From Gemmatimonadota bacterium (GTDB lineage: Bacteria; Latescibacterota; UBA2968), in assembly GCA_026706845.1 (NCBI GenBank), contig JAPOXY010000021.1, positions 1-36,415 of the forward strand: DNA of 36,415 nucleotides. Reading direction: 5' to 3'. Each line of letters begins with the position of its first letter. Within the stretch, counting starts at the first letter, position 1. Made by a program: the position numbers and the translations under genes. This document shows positions 17,155 through 25,288 of this stretch, one piece after another. The notes under the pieces are model-generated. The model saw only the letters and a list, made by a program, of their open reading frames with translations. It ran no database searches and was not told the DNA's origin.

Positions 17155-19128
17155 ATGTTTCGAGATGTTTGTCGCGTGTTCGTGCTCGCGCTGGTGGCTG
17201 GCGGGCTGTGGAGTTGTGGTGGGGATCGTGTGACGCAGTCTCAGGTGGCAGAGGAGCAGGTTGGTCGTCCGTTGAGTAAATTGGCAGCGGCCGGGCATTC
17301 TCTGGTCGTGGTGGCGACGGTGCACGAGGATGAGGGGCCAGTCAGTGGTGTGATGGTAGAGTTTTCGCGTTCTGTTGCGGGTCAGTCTGCGAGCTATGAC
17401 TGGTCGGGTATGACGGATGATGAGGGTCAGGCGCAGATAGAGATTACTGGCGGCAGTGGGTATTATCAGGCGCGTGCTGTGCAGGATGGGAGTGAGGTAG
17501 GTTCGTGGTCGAGCATCCCGTTGAATGCGGGTGCTGAGGTGATGTTGTCTTTGCCGATAGGTGGCAGGGCGCAGGTTCTGAGTTCTCCGCCGATGGCCGC
17601 CGATGAAGACGACGCGCTGACCATGGCCTTTGTGATGAAGGGCATTGAGCGTTACGAGCGCGATGGGCGGGAAGCCACGCTCGCCTACTACAGCAGCCAG
17701 GAGAGCATCGAAGGCGAGCGGTTCATGACTATCATTGACCCGCAGCAAAGCATCATACTGGCAAGTGGTTTATCCATTCGCGTCGGTGCGCCCGCGCCCA
17801 CTGGCGCACCATTCCCCCCGATGGAAGAAGTGCCTACGGAAGGTCTCTGGGTGGATCATCAAGATATTCATTCCATAACCCGACAGTTAGGCCCCAAGCG
17901 CAGCTTCCTCATTCGGCACGACGACCTCGTTTTCATGGCCGGGCATTTCACGTTGCAAGAAAATCTGGCCGACGCCACCCGCAATTACATCGCCAAGGCG
18001 ATCGCGCACTACGACCGCGAGGGCCTGGAAGCGACCATCGCGTATTACAACAGCCGGGAAAGCGTGGACGGGCAGTTTTACCTGTTCCTCATCGGGGCCG
18101 ATGATCTCTACCTGGCGCATCCCATTTTCCCGCACCTGATCGGCACGGACATCAAGGACGTGGTGGGTTCGGACGGTCAAGAATTGGGCAAGGAAATCGC
18201 CGAGGCGACCGAGGAAGGCCATTGGGTGGAATACCTGTGGCCGAACCCGGTAACACAGCGGGAAGAACACAAGGCGGCCTGGGTGGTGCGCCACGACGGG
18301 CTGATCTTCGCATCGGGCTACTACACGTCAGATACCGAGGCCGGGTCGCCGCCCTGGCAGGGTGCCGATCCGAGGGAGTACACCGTGGCGTACGTGCAAC
18401 GGGCCATTGAACGCTACAAGAGCGATGGCCTGGAGGCGATGAAGGCATACTACAACAGCGTGGCCTCCATTGAGGGCGAGTGGTATTTGTTCGCCACCGA
18501 CGCGGACGACATCTATCACGTCCACCCGCTGATTTCCAAACTGATCGGCACGGACCTCAAGGATGTGGTGGGTTCCGATGGCTACGAACTGGGCAAGGCG
18601 CTGGTCAAGGCGGAGGAAGGCGTGGGTGTTTGGGTGGAATACCTGTGGCCGCATCCGGTGACGCTGGCGGAGGTTCCCAAGGTGGGCTATGCCATCCGGC
18701 GCGATGGGCTGCTTTTCGCTTCGGGCTATTACCCTGCCCCAGAGAGTCCCGAAGCGGGCACCAAGGCATACGTGCAGGCCGCGATAGACAAGTACAAACA
18801 GGAGGGTCTGGAAGCCACCGTCGCCTATTACAGCAGCCGGGAGAGCATCGAAGGCCAATGGTCTTTGTTTCTGATTGACCAAGAGGACCTCGTCGCTGTC
18901 TTTCTTGCCGCGCCCGGAGCGGTGGGCCGCCCAATAGCGTCCTTTAGGATACCCAGCACCGGATTTGAACTTGGCAAAGAAATAGTGCGTGCGACCGAGG
19001 AGGGGCACTGGATTCACTATCAGCGGCCCCATGTGCGAACCGGCGTAATTCTGGATGCACATGTATGGGTGATTCGCTACGATGGTCTGATTTTCGGGTC
19101 GAGCTACTTTGGCGAACCGGCCGATTGA
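17155..19128 (+). CDS. Lipoprotein with Ig-like domain and four tandem Cache-like domains (copy B)
   Basis: A 657-residue paralogue of the preceding protein. Its first 16 residues match copy A, but the signal peptide then ends LWSC-GG, a plausible lipobox with the lipidated cysteine at residue 21. A segment absent from copy A follows (about residues 40-135): SLVVVATVHEDEGPVSGVMVEF...YDWSGMTDDEGQAQIEITGGSGYYQARAV. It has the look of a beta-sandwich (bacterial Ig-like or carboxypeptidase-regulatory-like) domain. Four Cache-like units come next at about 155-274, 275-409, 410-535 and 536-657. Most of units 2 and 3 lie in the 644-bp block shared with copy A. GAGGGAG lies 6 nt before the ATG. It is probably tethered to a membrane as a ligand-binding lipoprotein. 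No signalling output domain is present. Confidence 0.75.
   Translation: MFRDVCRVFVLALVAGGLWSCGGDRVTQSQVAEEQVGRPLSKLAAAGHSLVVVATVHEDEGPVSGVMVEFSRSVAGQSASYDWSGMTDDEGQAQIEITGGSGYYQARAVQDGSEVGSWSSIPLNAGAEVMLSLPIGGRAQVLSSPPMAADEDDALTMAFVMKGIERYERDGREATLAYYSSQESIEGERFMTIIDPQQSIILASGLSIRVGAPAPTGAPFPPMEEVPTEGLWVDHQDIHSITRQLGPKRSFLIRHDDLVFMAGHFTLQENLADATRNYIAKAIAHYDREGLEATIAYYNSRESVDGQFYLFLIGADDLYLAHPIFPHLIGTDIKDVVGSDGQELGKEIAEATEEGHWVEYLWPNPVTQREEHKAAWVVRHDGLIFASGYYTSDTEAGSPPWQGADPREYTVAYVQRAIERYKSDGLEAMKAYYNSVASIEGEWYLFATDADDIYHVHPLISKLIGTDLKDVVGSDGYELGKALVKAEEGVGVWVEYLWPHPVTLAEVPKVGYAIRRDGLLFASGYYPAPESPEAGTKAYVQAAIDKYKQEGLEATVAYYSSRESIEGQWSLFLIDQEDLVAVFLAAPGAVGRPIASFRIPSTGFELGKEIVRATEEGHWIHYQRPHVRTGVILDAHVWVIRYDGLIFGSSYFGEPAD
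18118..18761 (+). repeat. 644-bp duplicated block, copy 2 (identical to 16067-16710)
   Basis: Second copy of the block described at 16067-16710, lying inside the lipoprotein version of the multi-Cache protein. No base difference was found by eye, while flanking sequence of the two genes is clearly diverged. Confidence 0.85.
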
Positions 19129-19165
19129 GTTGCTCATAAAGCCTTAGCAGACGACGAACCCCATC

Positions 19166-19199
19166 GCTCATGGCTGCGTTTGGGGGCATAGCCATGAGC
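19166..19199 (+). terminator. Hairpin after the Cache pair, possible terminator
   Basis: A perfect 10-bp inverted repeat, GCTCATGGCT (19166-19175) and AGCCATGAGC (19190-19199), encloses a 14-nt loop. It lies between the second Cache gene and the permease gene. The downstream tract (AGCTTTAACTGTTTTCG) is not a clean U-run, so full intrinsic termination is doubtful. It could attenuate read-through into the permease gene or protect the upstream mRNA end. Confidence 0.45.
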
Positions 19200-19243
19200 A
19201 GCTTTAACTGTTTTCGCACCACGCAATATTAGGGGATGTAATC

Positions 19244-20974
19244 ATGGCGGAAGTCAGGCAGGTAAATGAGGGTATTCGCTACGAACCAGACGACAAATGT
19301 CCCCGGTCTGTAGCCATACTCTCTGCCGTTCAGATGGCATCGCCAAATATCGTCATGGTCGTGGTGTTTACGACTGTGGTCATTCGATCATCGGGCGAGA
19401 CCGGGGCCTATTTGCCGTGGGCCGTGTTTATGGCCTTGATAACGTGCGGATTCACGTCAATTATTCAGGCTTTCCGTGGTCGAATCGGGACTGGACTTCT
19501 CATTTTGACGGGTTTCAATATCCCTTTTATCGCGATCTCTACGCTTGCCTTAGAAAAAGGCGGACCGGGCTTGCTGGCGATTTTGACCGTTGTCTCGACG
19601 CTCGTTCAGTTGGTGCTCACGATGTACCTTCCGCTGTTGCGCCGAATATTTACGCGAACCGTCAGTGGCACAATTGTGATGTTGGTCGCAGCTACGGCAG
19701 CTCCCTTCCTGTTTAACGATGTTGTGAAATCGACACAGAATTTGCCCGTTGATCGCGTTATCGCGACCCTGACAATATCTTTGTTTGTTGGGGTACTGAT
19801 AATTTTGCGTGCGCCACAGACCTGGCGGCTGTGGATAGTCGGTATCACCATTTTGGCGGGTCTGATTGTCGCAGTGCCTTTGGGGTTGTACGATAACAGC
19901 GGTGTGGTCGAAGCTGCCTATATTGGTTTTCCCGTTCCCGTCTGGGAAGGTTTGGATTTGACCTTTGGCGTTGAATTTTGGGGACTTCTGCCGGCTTTTA
20001 TCTTTGTCGGTTTGGTGACTTTTGTGAAGGCTGTTGGGGATATTGGCGTGATCCAAAGAGCTTCGCACCGAGAGGTACAGGCACAGGATTTCAGAGTTGT
20101 TCAAGGCGGTCTCAATGCCTACTCCGTGGGCAATTTGATCGTGGGCTTTCTGGGCATTCCCTCTGCCACGACGCCCTGGGCACTCACTGCAACGTATGTC
20201 TCTCTTACAGGCGTGGCTACGCGGATTGTGGGTGTGTACATGGGGTTGTTTATGATCGGGGTGGCATTTTTGCCCAAGTTGGGGGCTTTTCTCATTGCGA
20301 TTCCGAGTCCGGTTCTGGCGGCTGTCTATATCATCGTATTTGGCGGGCTTTTCGTGGAAGGGGCAAAGGTGGCGTTCGATGATAAGATTGATCATCGCAA
20401 GAGTATCGTCATCGCGGTATCGATAATGGTTGGGCTTTCTTCTGGGAGTATTGCTGGATTTTTTGACGGGTTTGTGCGCGAGTTGCTCGATAGCGGGGTT
20501 ACGGTGGGAAGCCTGACGGTTATTGGCATGACGCTTTTGGTGGAGCTGACCGGTTCGCGGCGGAGAAAAATTCAAGTGCCGCTGGAGTTGTCTGCATTGC
20601 CCGCGATTGACGAGTTTCTCGTTGCGTTTGCCGAGAAATACGGTTGGACGGAGAGCGGGCAATACCGCCTGCGTTCGGTCGGGGAGGAGATGCTGGTGAG
20701 TCTTGTGACGGAGGATGAAAAGGAATCTTCCAGTACACCGCGGCAACTGATCATGAGTATTCGCATGGATAATGGGGTAGCAGAGGTTGAATTTCTGGCG
20801 GCTTCGGATGGCGAGAATATCGAAGACCAGATCGCGTATTTGGGTGAGGATGCGTATGCCGAGGATGATCACGAGTTTTCGATCCGGCTTTTGCGGCATT
20901 ACGCTTCATCTGTGCATCATCGGAAGTATGAGGGGATCGATGTTATTACGGCTCGGGTGGAGAATGCGATGTGA
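19244..20974 (+). CDS. NCS2-type nucleobase permease fused to C-terminal HATPase/RsbW-like domain
   Basis: A 576-residue protein. Residues about 20-430 form a multi-helix transporter of the NCS2 (xanthine/uracil permease) type: ITCGFTSIIQAFRGRIGTGLL, then LVTFVKAVGDIGVIQRAS, GIPSATTPWALTATYVSLTGVATRIVG, and FLPKLGAFLIAIPSPVLAAVYIIVFG. The family imports purines, pyrimidines or urate with H+ or Na+. Residues about 435-576 are soluble: LPAIDEFLVAFAEKYGW, YRLRSVGEEMLVSLV, and a closing FSIRLLRHYASSVHHRKYEG. This layout is like anti-sigma-factor kinases (RsbW, HATPase_c_2). However, the N-box asparagine is replaced by Ser (EEMLVSLV) and the usual DxGxG ATP lid is not evident, so ATP binding is doubtful. 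An AGGGGATG site precedes the ATG. It may be a transporter with a built-in signalling partner. The substrate is unknown. Confidence 0.72.
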   Translation: MAEVRQVNEGIRYEPDDKCPRSVAILSAVQMASPNIVMVVVFTTVVIRSSGETGAYLPWAVFMALITCGFTSIIQAFRGRIGTGLLILTGFNIPFIAISTLALEKGGPGLLAILTVVSTLVQLVLTMYLPLLRRIFTRTVSGTIVMLVAATAAPFLFNDVVKSTQNLPVDRVIATLTISLFVGVLIILRAPQTWRLWIVGITILAGLIVAVPLGLYDNSGVVEAAYIGFPVPVWEGLDLTFGVEFWGLLPAFIFVGLVTFVKAVGDIGVIQRASHREVQAQDFRVVQGGLNAYSVGNLIVGFLGIPSATTPWALTATYVSLTGVATRIVGVYMGLFMIGVAFLPKLGAFLIAIPSPVLAAVYIIVFGGLFVEGAKVAFDDKIDHRKSIVIAVSIMVGLSSGSIAGFFDGFVRELLDSGVTVGSLTVIGMTLLVELTGSRRRKIQVPLELSALPAIDEFLVAFAEKYGWTESGQYRLRSVGEEMLVSLVTEDEKESSSTPRQLIMSIRMDNGVAEVEFLAASDGENIEDQIAYLGEDAYAEDDHEFSIRLLRHYASSVHHRKYEGIDVITARVENAM

Positions 20975-20998
20975 GCAGATTCGTCTGTTAGTTATGAT

Positions 20999-21027
20999 AA
21001 ACGGGAGGGTCTCACCCTCCCGTTTTG
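20999..21027. terminator. Bidirectional intrinsic terminator between convergent genes
   Basis: A perfect 10-bp stem, ACGGGAGGGT (21001-21010) and ACCCTCCCGT (21014-21023), has a 3-nt loop and is extended by A/T pairs at its base, with TTTGCGTTT beyond it. It sits between the permease gene (plus) and the M24 peptidase gene (minus), so it can end both transcripts. The U-tract is better for the plus direction. Confidence 0.8.
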
Positions 21028-21030
21028 CGT

Positions 21031-22155
21031 TTATAAGGTGAGAAATTTCGGATAGGTCGTCAGGTTTTCGAGTCCGTCTTCGGTGACGACGGCGAGGTCT
21101 TCGATGCGCACGGCGCCCCGGCCCGGGTAATAGAGGCCCGGTTCGATGGTGACGATGTGTCCGGCGCAGAGGGTTTCCGGGGTTTTGCCGATGCGCGGGG
21201 GTTCGTGGATTTCAAGGCCCAGGCCGTGGCCGGTGCCGTGGAAGAAGCCCTGCATGCGGCCGTCTATGTTGCCGGTTTCAAAGTTGCGGTTTTCAAATAG
21301 TTCCGTGAGTGCCCGGTGGATGGCCTGGCCGTCTGCGTCTGCGCGTACGCTGGCGAGGACGAGGTTTTGTCCCGCGAGGACTGCGTCGTAGATGTTCTGG
21401 AGGTCGGCAGAGGGTTCGCCTTTGACGACGGTGCGGGTGAGGTCGGCGAAGTAGCCGGTGGTGTTTGAGCGGGGGAAGATGTCGATGATGATGGCCTGAT
21501 GTGCGGGCAGGGGTCCGCTGCCTTCGTTGTGGGGGTCGCAGGCCTGGTCGCCTCCGGCGACGATGGTGTGACCGGCTGTGTAGTCGCGTTCGAGGAGGAG
21601 AAATTTTATTTCGCGTTTGACGGCTTCCGAGGTGAGGGGTTCGCCGTTGTGGCAGAGGGTGTCACCGCGGATTTCCGAGTTGCGGATGAGGGTTATGGCG
21701 GCGTCCATTGCGGCTTCGGTGTGTTGTTGTGCTTCGCGGATGTATTCGATTTCTTCGGGGGTTTTGATTTCCCGGTCGGGCCAATACGCGCCTTCTGGAA
21801 ATGCCACTTCGTAGCCGCGTTCGCGCAAGTCGTCTGCCGTGGCTATGGCAAAGGCGCGGGGGACGTTCAGGTGGGTGATATTTTTTTCCTGTAGTACTTC
21901 GTGTAAGGCATCGATTTGAGAGGGTTCTTCGTTCTTTTTTTTTGCTTTTTCCTGGTATTCGGATAGGGAGAGTACGTGATCGACCTGGGCTTGAGCGCGC
22001 GCGCGGTCGCGTTCCAGGTCGGACATGAGGAGGTGTTTTTCCGCGCCGATTTGAAAGAAGATGAAGGGGTCGGGCGCGAGAAAGTGCGTGGCGTAGTACA
22101 TGTCGGCGTCGGTTTCGCTGGCGGCGATCATGAGCCGCGCTTCAGAGGTGCTCAT
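21031..22155 (-). CDS. M24-family aminopeptidase (Xaa-Pro peptidase-like)
   Basis: A 374-residue pita-bread-fold metallopeptidase. A creatinase-like N-terminal domain (to about residue 130) precedes the catalytic domain. The dinuclear metal ligands are all present: D225 (IIIDIFP), D238 (FADLTRT), H310 (GTGHGLGLEIHE), E338 (VTIEPGLY) and E352 (RIEDLA). The family removes N-terminal residues, often before proline; prolidase-like dipeptidase activity is also possible. No signal peptide is visible, so it acts in the cytoplasm. AAGGA lies 9 nt before the ATG at 22155. The gene begins 10 bp after the degP-like gene, so the two are probably co-transcribed in a proteolysis pair. Confidence 0.88.
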   Translation of the reverse strand: MSTSEARLMIAASETDADMYYATHFLAPDPFIFFQIGAEKHLLMSDLERDRARAQAQVDHVLSLSEYQEKAKKKNEEPSQIDALHEVLQEKNITHLNVPRAFAIATADDLRERGYEVAFPEGAYWPDREIKTPEEIEYIREAQQHTEAAMDAAITLIRNSEIRGDTLCHNGEPLTSEAVKREIKFLLLERDYTAGHTIVAGGDQACDPHNEGSGPLPAHQAIIIDIFPRSNTTGYFADLTRTVVKGEPSADLQNIYDAVLAGQNLVLASVRADADGQAIHRALTELFENRNFETGNIDGRMQGFFHGTGHGLGLEIHEPPRIGKTPETLCAGHIVTIEPGLYYPGRGAVRIEDLAVVTEDGLENLTTYPKFLTL

Positions 22156-22165
22156 TATAGGGTCC

Positions 22166-23641
<1,476 letters not shown>

Positions 23642-23729
23642 GGTGGGTACTCCTTTTGGGAATTAAAAATTAAAACTTTCGACGATTAGACCCACGACCC
23701 TATTAGATGGTTCCGAGAAATTACGAGCG

Positions 23730-23792
23730 ATCAGCTTTCAGCAAAAAGCCTGTGTTTTTGGTTTTTCTGACCGCTGACTGCTGATAGCTGAT
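23730..23792. repeat. Imperfect inverted repeat upstream of degP-like gene
   Basis: ATCAGCTTTCAGCA (23730-23743) and TGCTGATAGCTGAT (23779-23792) are inverted repeats of 14 bp with one mismatch, separated by 35 bp. They lie in the 158-bp gap between the sigma54-type regulator gene and the degP-like gene, and the right arm ends 8 bp from the regulator's stop. It could be a transcript-end hairpin for the regulator or a dispersed palindromic repeat. There is no U-run. A -24/-12 (GG-N10-GC) sigma54 promoter was looked for in this gap and not found convincingly. Confidence 0.6.
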
Positions 23793-23799
23793 TGTTTCT

Positions 23800-25281
23800 T
23801 CACAAATCGTATTGATCGATTTTTCGGTAGAGGGTGCGTACGGCCATGCCCAACAGTTTTGCCGTGCGTTCCCGGTGGCCTCCGGTTACGCGCAGGGCAT
23901 TGGCGATGGCTTCGCGTTCGAGTTCTCGCAAGGGGCGTATGTCTTCTTCGGTTTCTTTGATTTCTGTGTCTTCTATGGGTGTGTCATAGACGGGCAGGAC
24001 GGGCGTTGGTGTATTTTGTACAGGCGTTTGCATGCTTTGTATGTAGGCTTTGAGTTCTTTGACGTCTTTGGCGACTTCGAGTATTGCCCAGTAGAGCAGG
24101 TCGCGGTCGGATTCTGCAGGTGTTTTGCCCGCGAGGACGGGCAGATAAGACGTTTCTGTCACCGGGGATGTGTCGAGGTATTGCGCGAGGTCCAGGGCGG
24201 ATATGTGTCGGGTTTTGGATAAGACCATGAGGCGTTCGATGAGGTTGATGAGTTCCCGCACATTGCCCGGCCAGTGGTACTGTTGTAGTGCGTTCATCGC
24301 GTCGGGCGCGAATTCAATGGGGGGCATGCGGAGTTCGTCGCTTTGTTTTTGGATGATGTTTTGCGCGATGAGGGGGATGTCCTGAGGATGGGCGCGCAGG
24401 GGGGGCATTTCGATTTCTATGACGCGAAGGCGCTGGTAGAGGTCTTGCCGAAATTTGCCTTCGGCAACGGCTTGTTGCAGGTTGCGATTGGTGGCGGCGA
24501 TGACGCGGACGTCAACGGCGATTGGCGTGGTGCTGCCGAGGCGGGTGACTTCTCTGGCGTCGAGGACGCGCAATAAGCGCACCTGTGCAGAGGGGGACAT
24601 TTCGCCGATTTCATCGAGGAAGACGGTGCCGCGGTTGGCGGCTTCAAAGATGCCGGATCGCTGTGTGCGCGCGTCGGTAAATGCGCCTTTTTCGTGGCCG
24701 AAGAGTTCGCTTTCGAGGAGGGTTTCGGGGATTGCGCCGCAGTTGAGGATGAGAAATGGTTCGTCGCTGCGCGCGCTTTGCCGGTGGATGGCTTCGGCGA
24801 TGAGATTTTTCCCCGAGCCGCTTTCTCCTGTGATGAGTACGCTGACGGGGGTGGGCGCGATTTGAGCGATGCTTTCCCGGATTTGTTGCATGGTGTCTGA
24901 GCGGCCGAGGATGGCGGTGTCGGGTGGGGTGCGTTTTTGTGTCAGGGCGTCCTGCAATTCTGCGGGGATGAGTGGATAGGAGAGCAGGGCATCGGGGTCT
25001 AAGGTTGTTTGGAGTTGCGTGCCGCCTTGCGTGGTGATGACGAAGACGGGAATTTTTTCAGGTCGCTCGGATAATATGTCGGCGAGTTGCACTTCGGGCA
25101 ATGTGGTTTCGTCCAGGATGAGCAGGTCAAACTGGTTTTCCGAGAGGAGTTTTCTGGCGGGTCTCACGCTGTTGGTGACGAGGGTCTGCCAGCCGAGTTC
25201 TTCGAGTGCGGCGCGCAGGTCCCGGCCCAGTTCGGTGGGCTGTTCGACGATGATGAGGGCTTCTTTTTGGTCGGTGGGCAT
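23800..25281 (-). CDS. Sigma54-type AAA+ transcriptional regulator with degenerate receiver
   Basis: A 493-residue NtrC-like protein. Residues 1-115 have a receiver fold with D57 (LLILDET) in the phosphoacceptor position. The acidic pair near residue 12 is only E13 (IIVEQP), and the conserved late lysine is missing (LLSYPLIP), so normal phosphorylation is doubtful. The AAA+ domain (about 123-365) has Walker A GESGSGKN (152-159), Walker B GTVFLDEIGEM, and an R-finger region (RQDLYQRL). The sigma54-contact loop reads GAFTDA (199-204) instead of GAFTGA. A Fis-type helix-turn-helix closes the protein (NALRVTGGHRERTAKLLGMAVRTLYRKI). A Pro/Thr-rich linker (about 415-450) separates AAA+ and DNA-binding domains. 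It starts 7 bp after the TPR gene with no clear ribosome binding site. Confidence 0.88.
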   Translation of the reverse strand: MPTDQKEALIIVEQPTELGRDLRAALEELGWQTLVTNSVRPARKLLSENQFDLLILDETTLPEVQLADILSERPEKIPVFVITTQGGTQLQTTLDPDALLSYPLIPAELQDALTQKRTPPDTAILGRSDTMQQIRESIAQIAPTPVSVLITGESGSGKNLIAEAIHRQSARSDEPFLILNCGAIPETLLESELFGHEKGAFTDARTQRSGIFEAANRGTVFLDEIGEMSPSAQVRLLRVLDAREVTRLGSTTPIAVDVRVIAATNRNLQQAVAEGKFRQDLYQRLRVIEIEMPPLRAHPQDIPLIAQNIIQKQSDELRMPPIEFAPDAMNALQQYHWPGNVRELINLIERLMVLSKTRHISALDLAQYLDTSPVTETSYLPVLAGKTPAESDRDLLYWAILEVAKDVKELKAYIQSMQTPVQNTPTPVLPVYDTPIEDTEIKETEEDIRPLRELEREAIANALRVTGGHRERTAKLLGMAVRTLYRKIDQYDL

Positions 25282-25288
25282 GGTTATT

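Noticed and set aside
19550-20899. 449-residue open frame on the minus strand opposite the permease
   Set aside because: The plus-strand product has clear transporter helices and family motifs; the minus frame is rich in Arg, His, Gln and Asn with no recognisable domain, as expected of a shadow.
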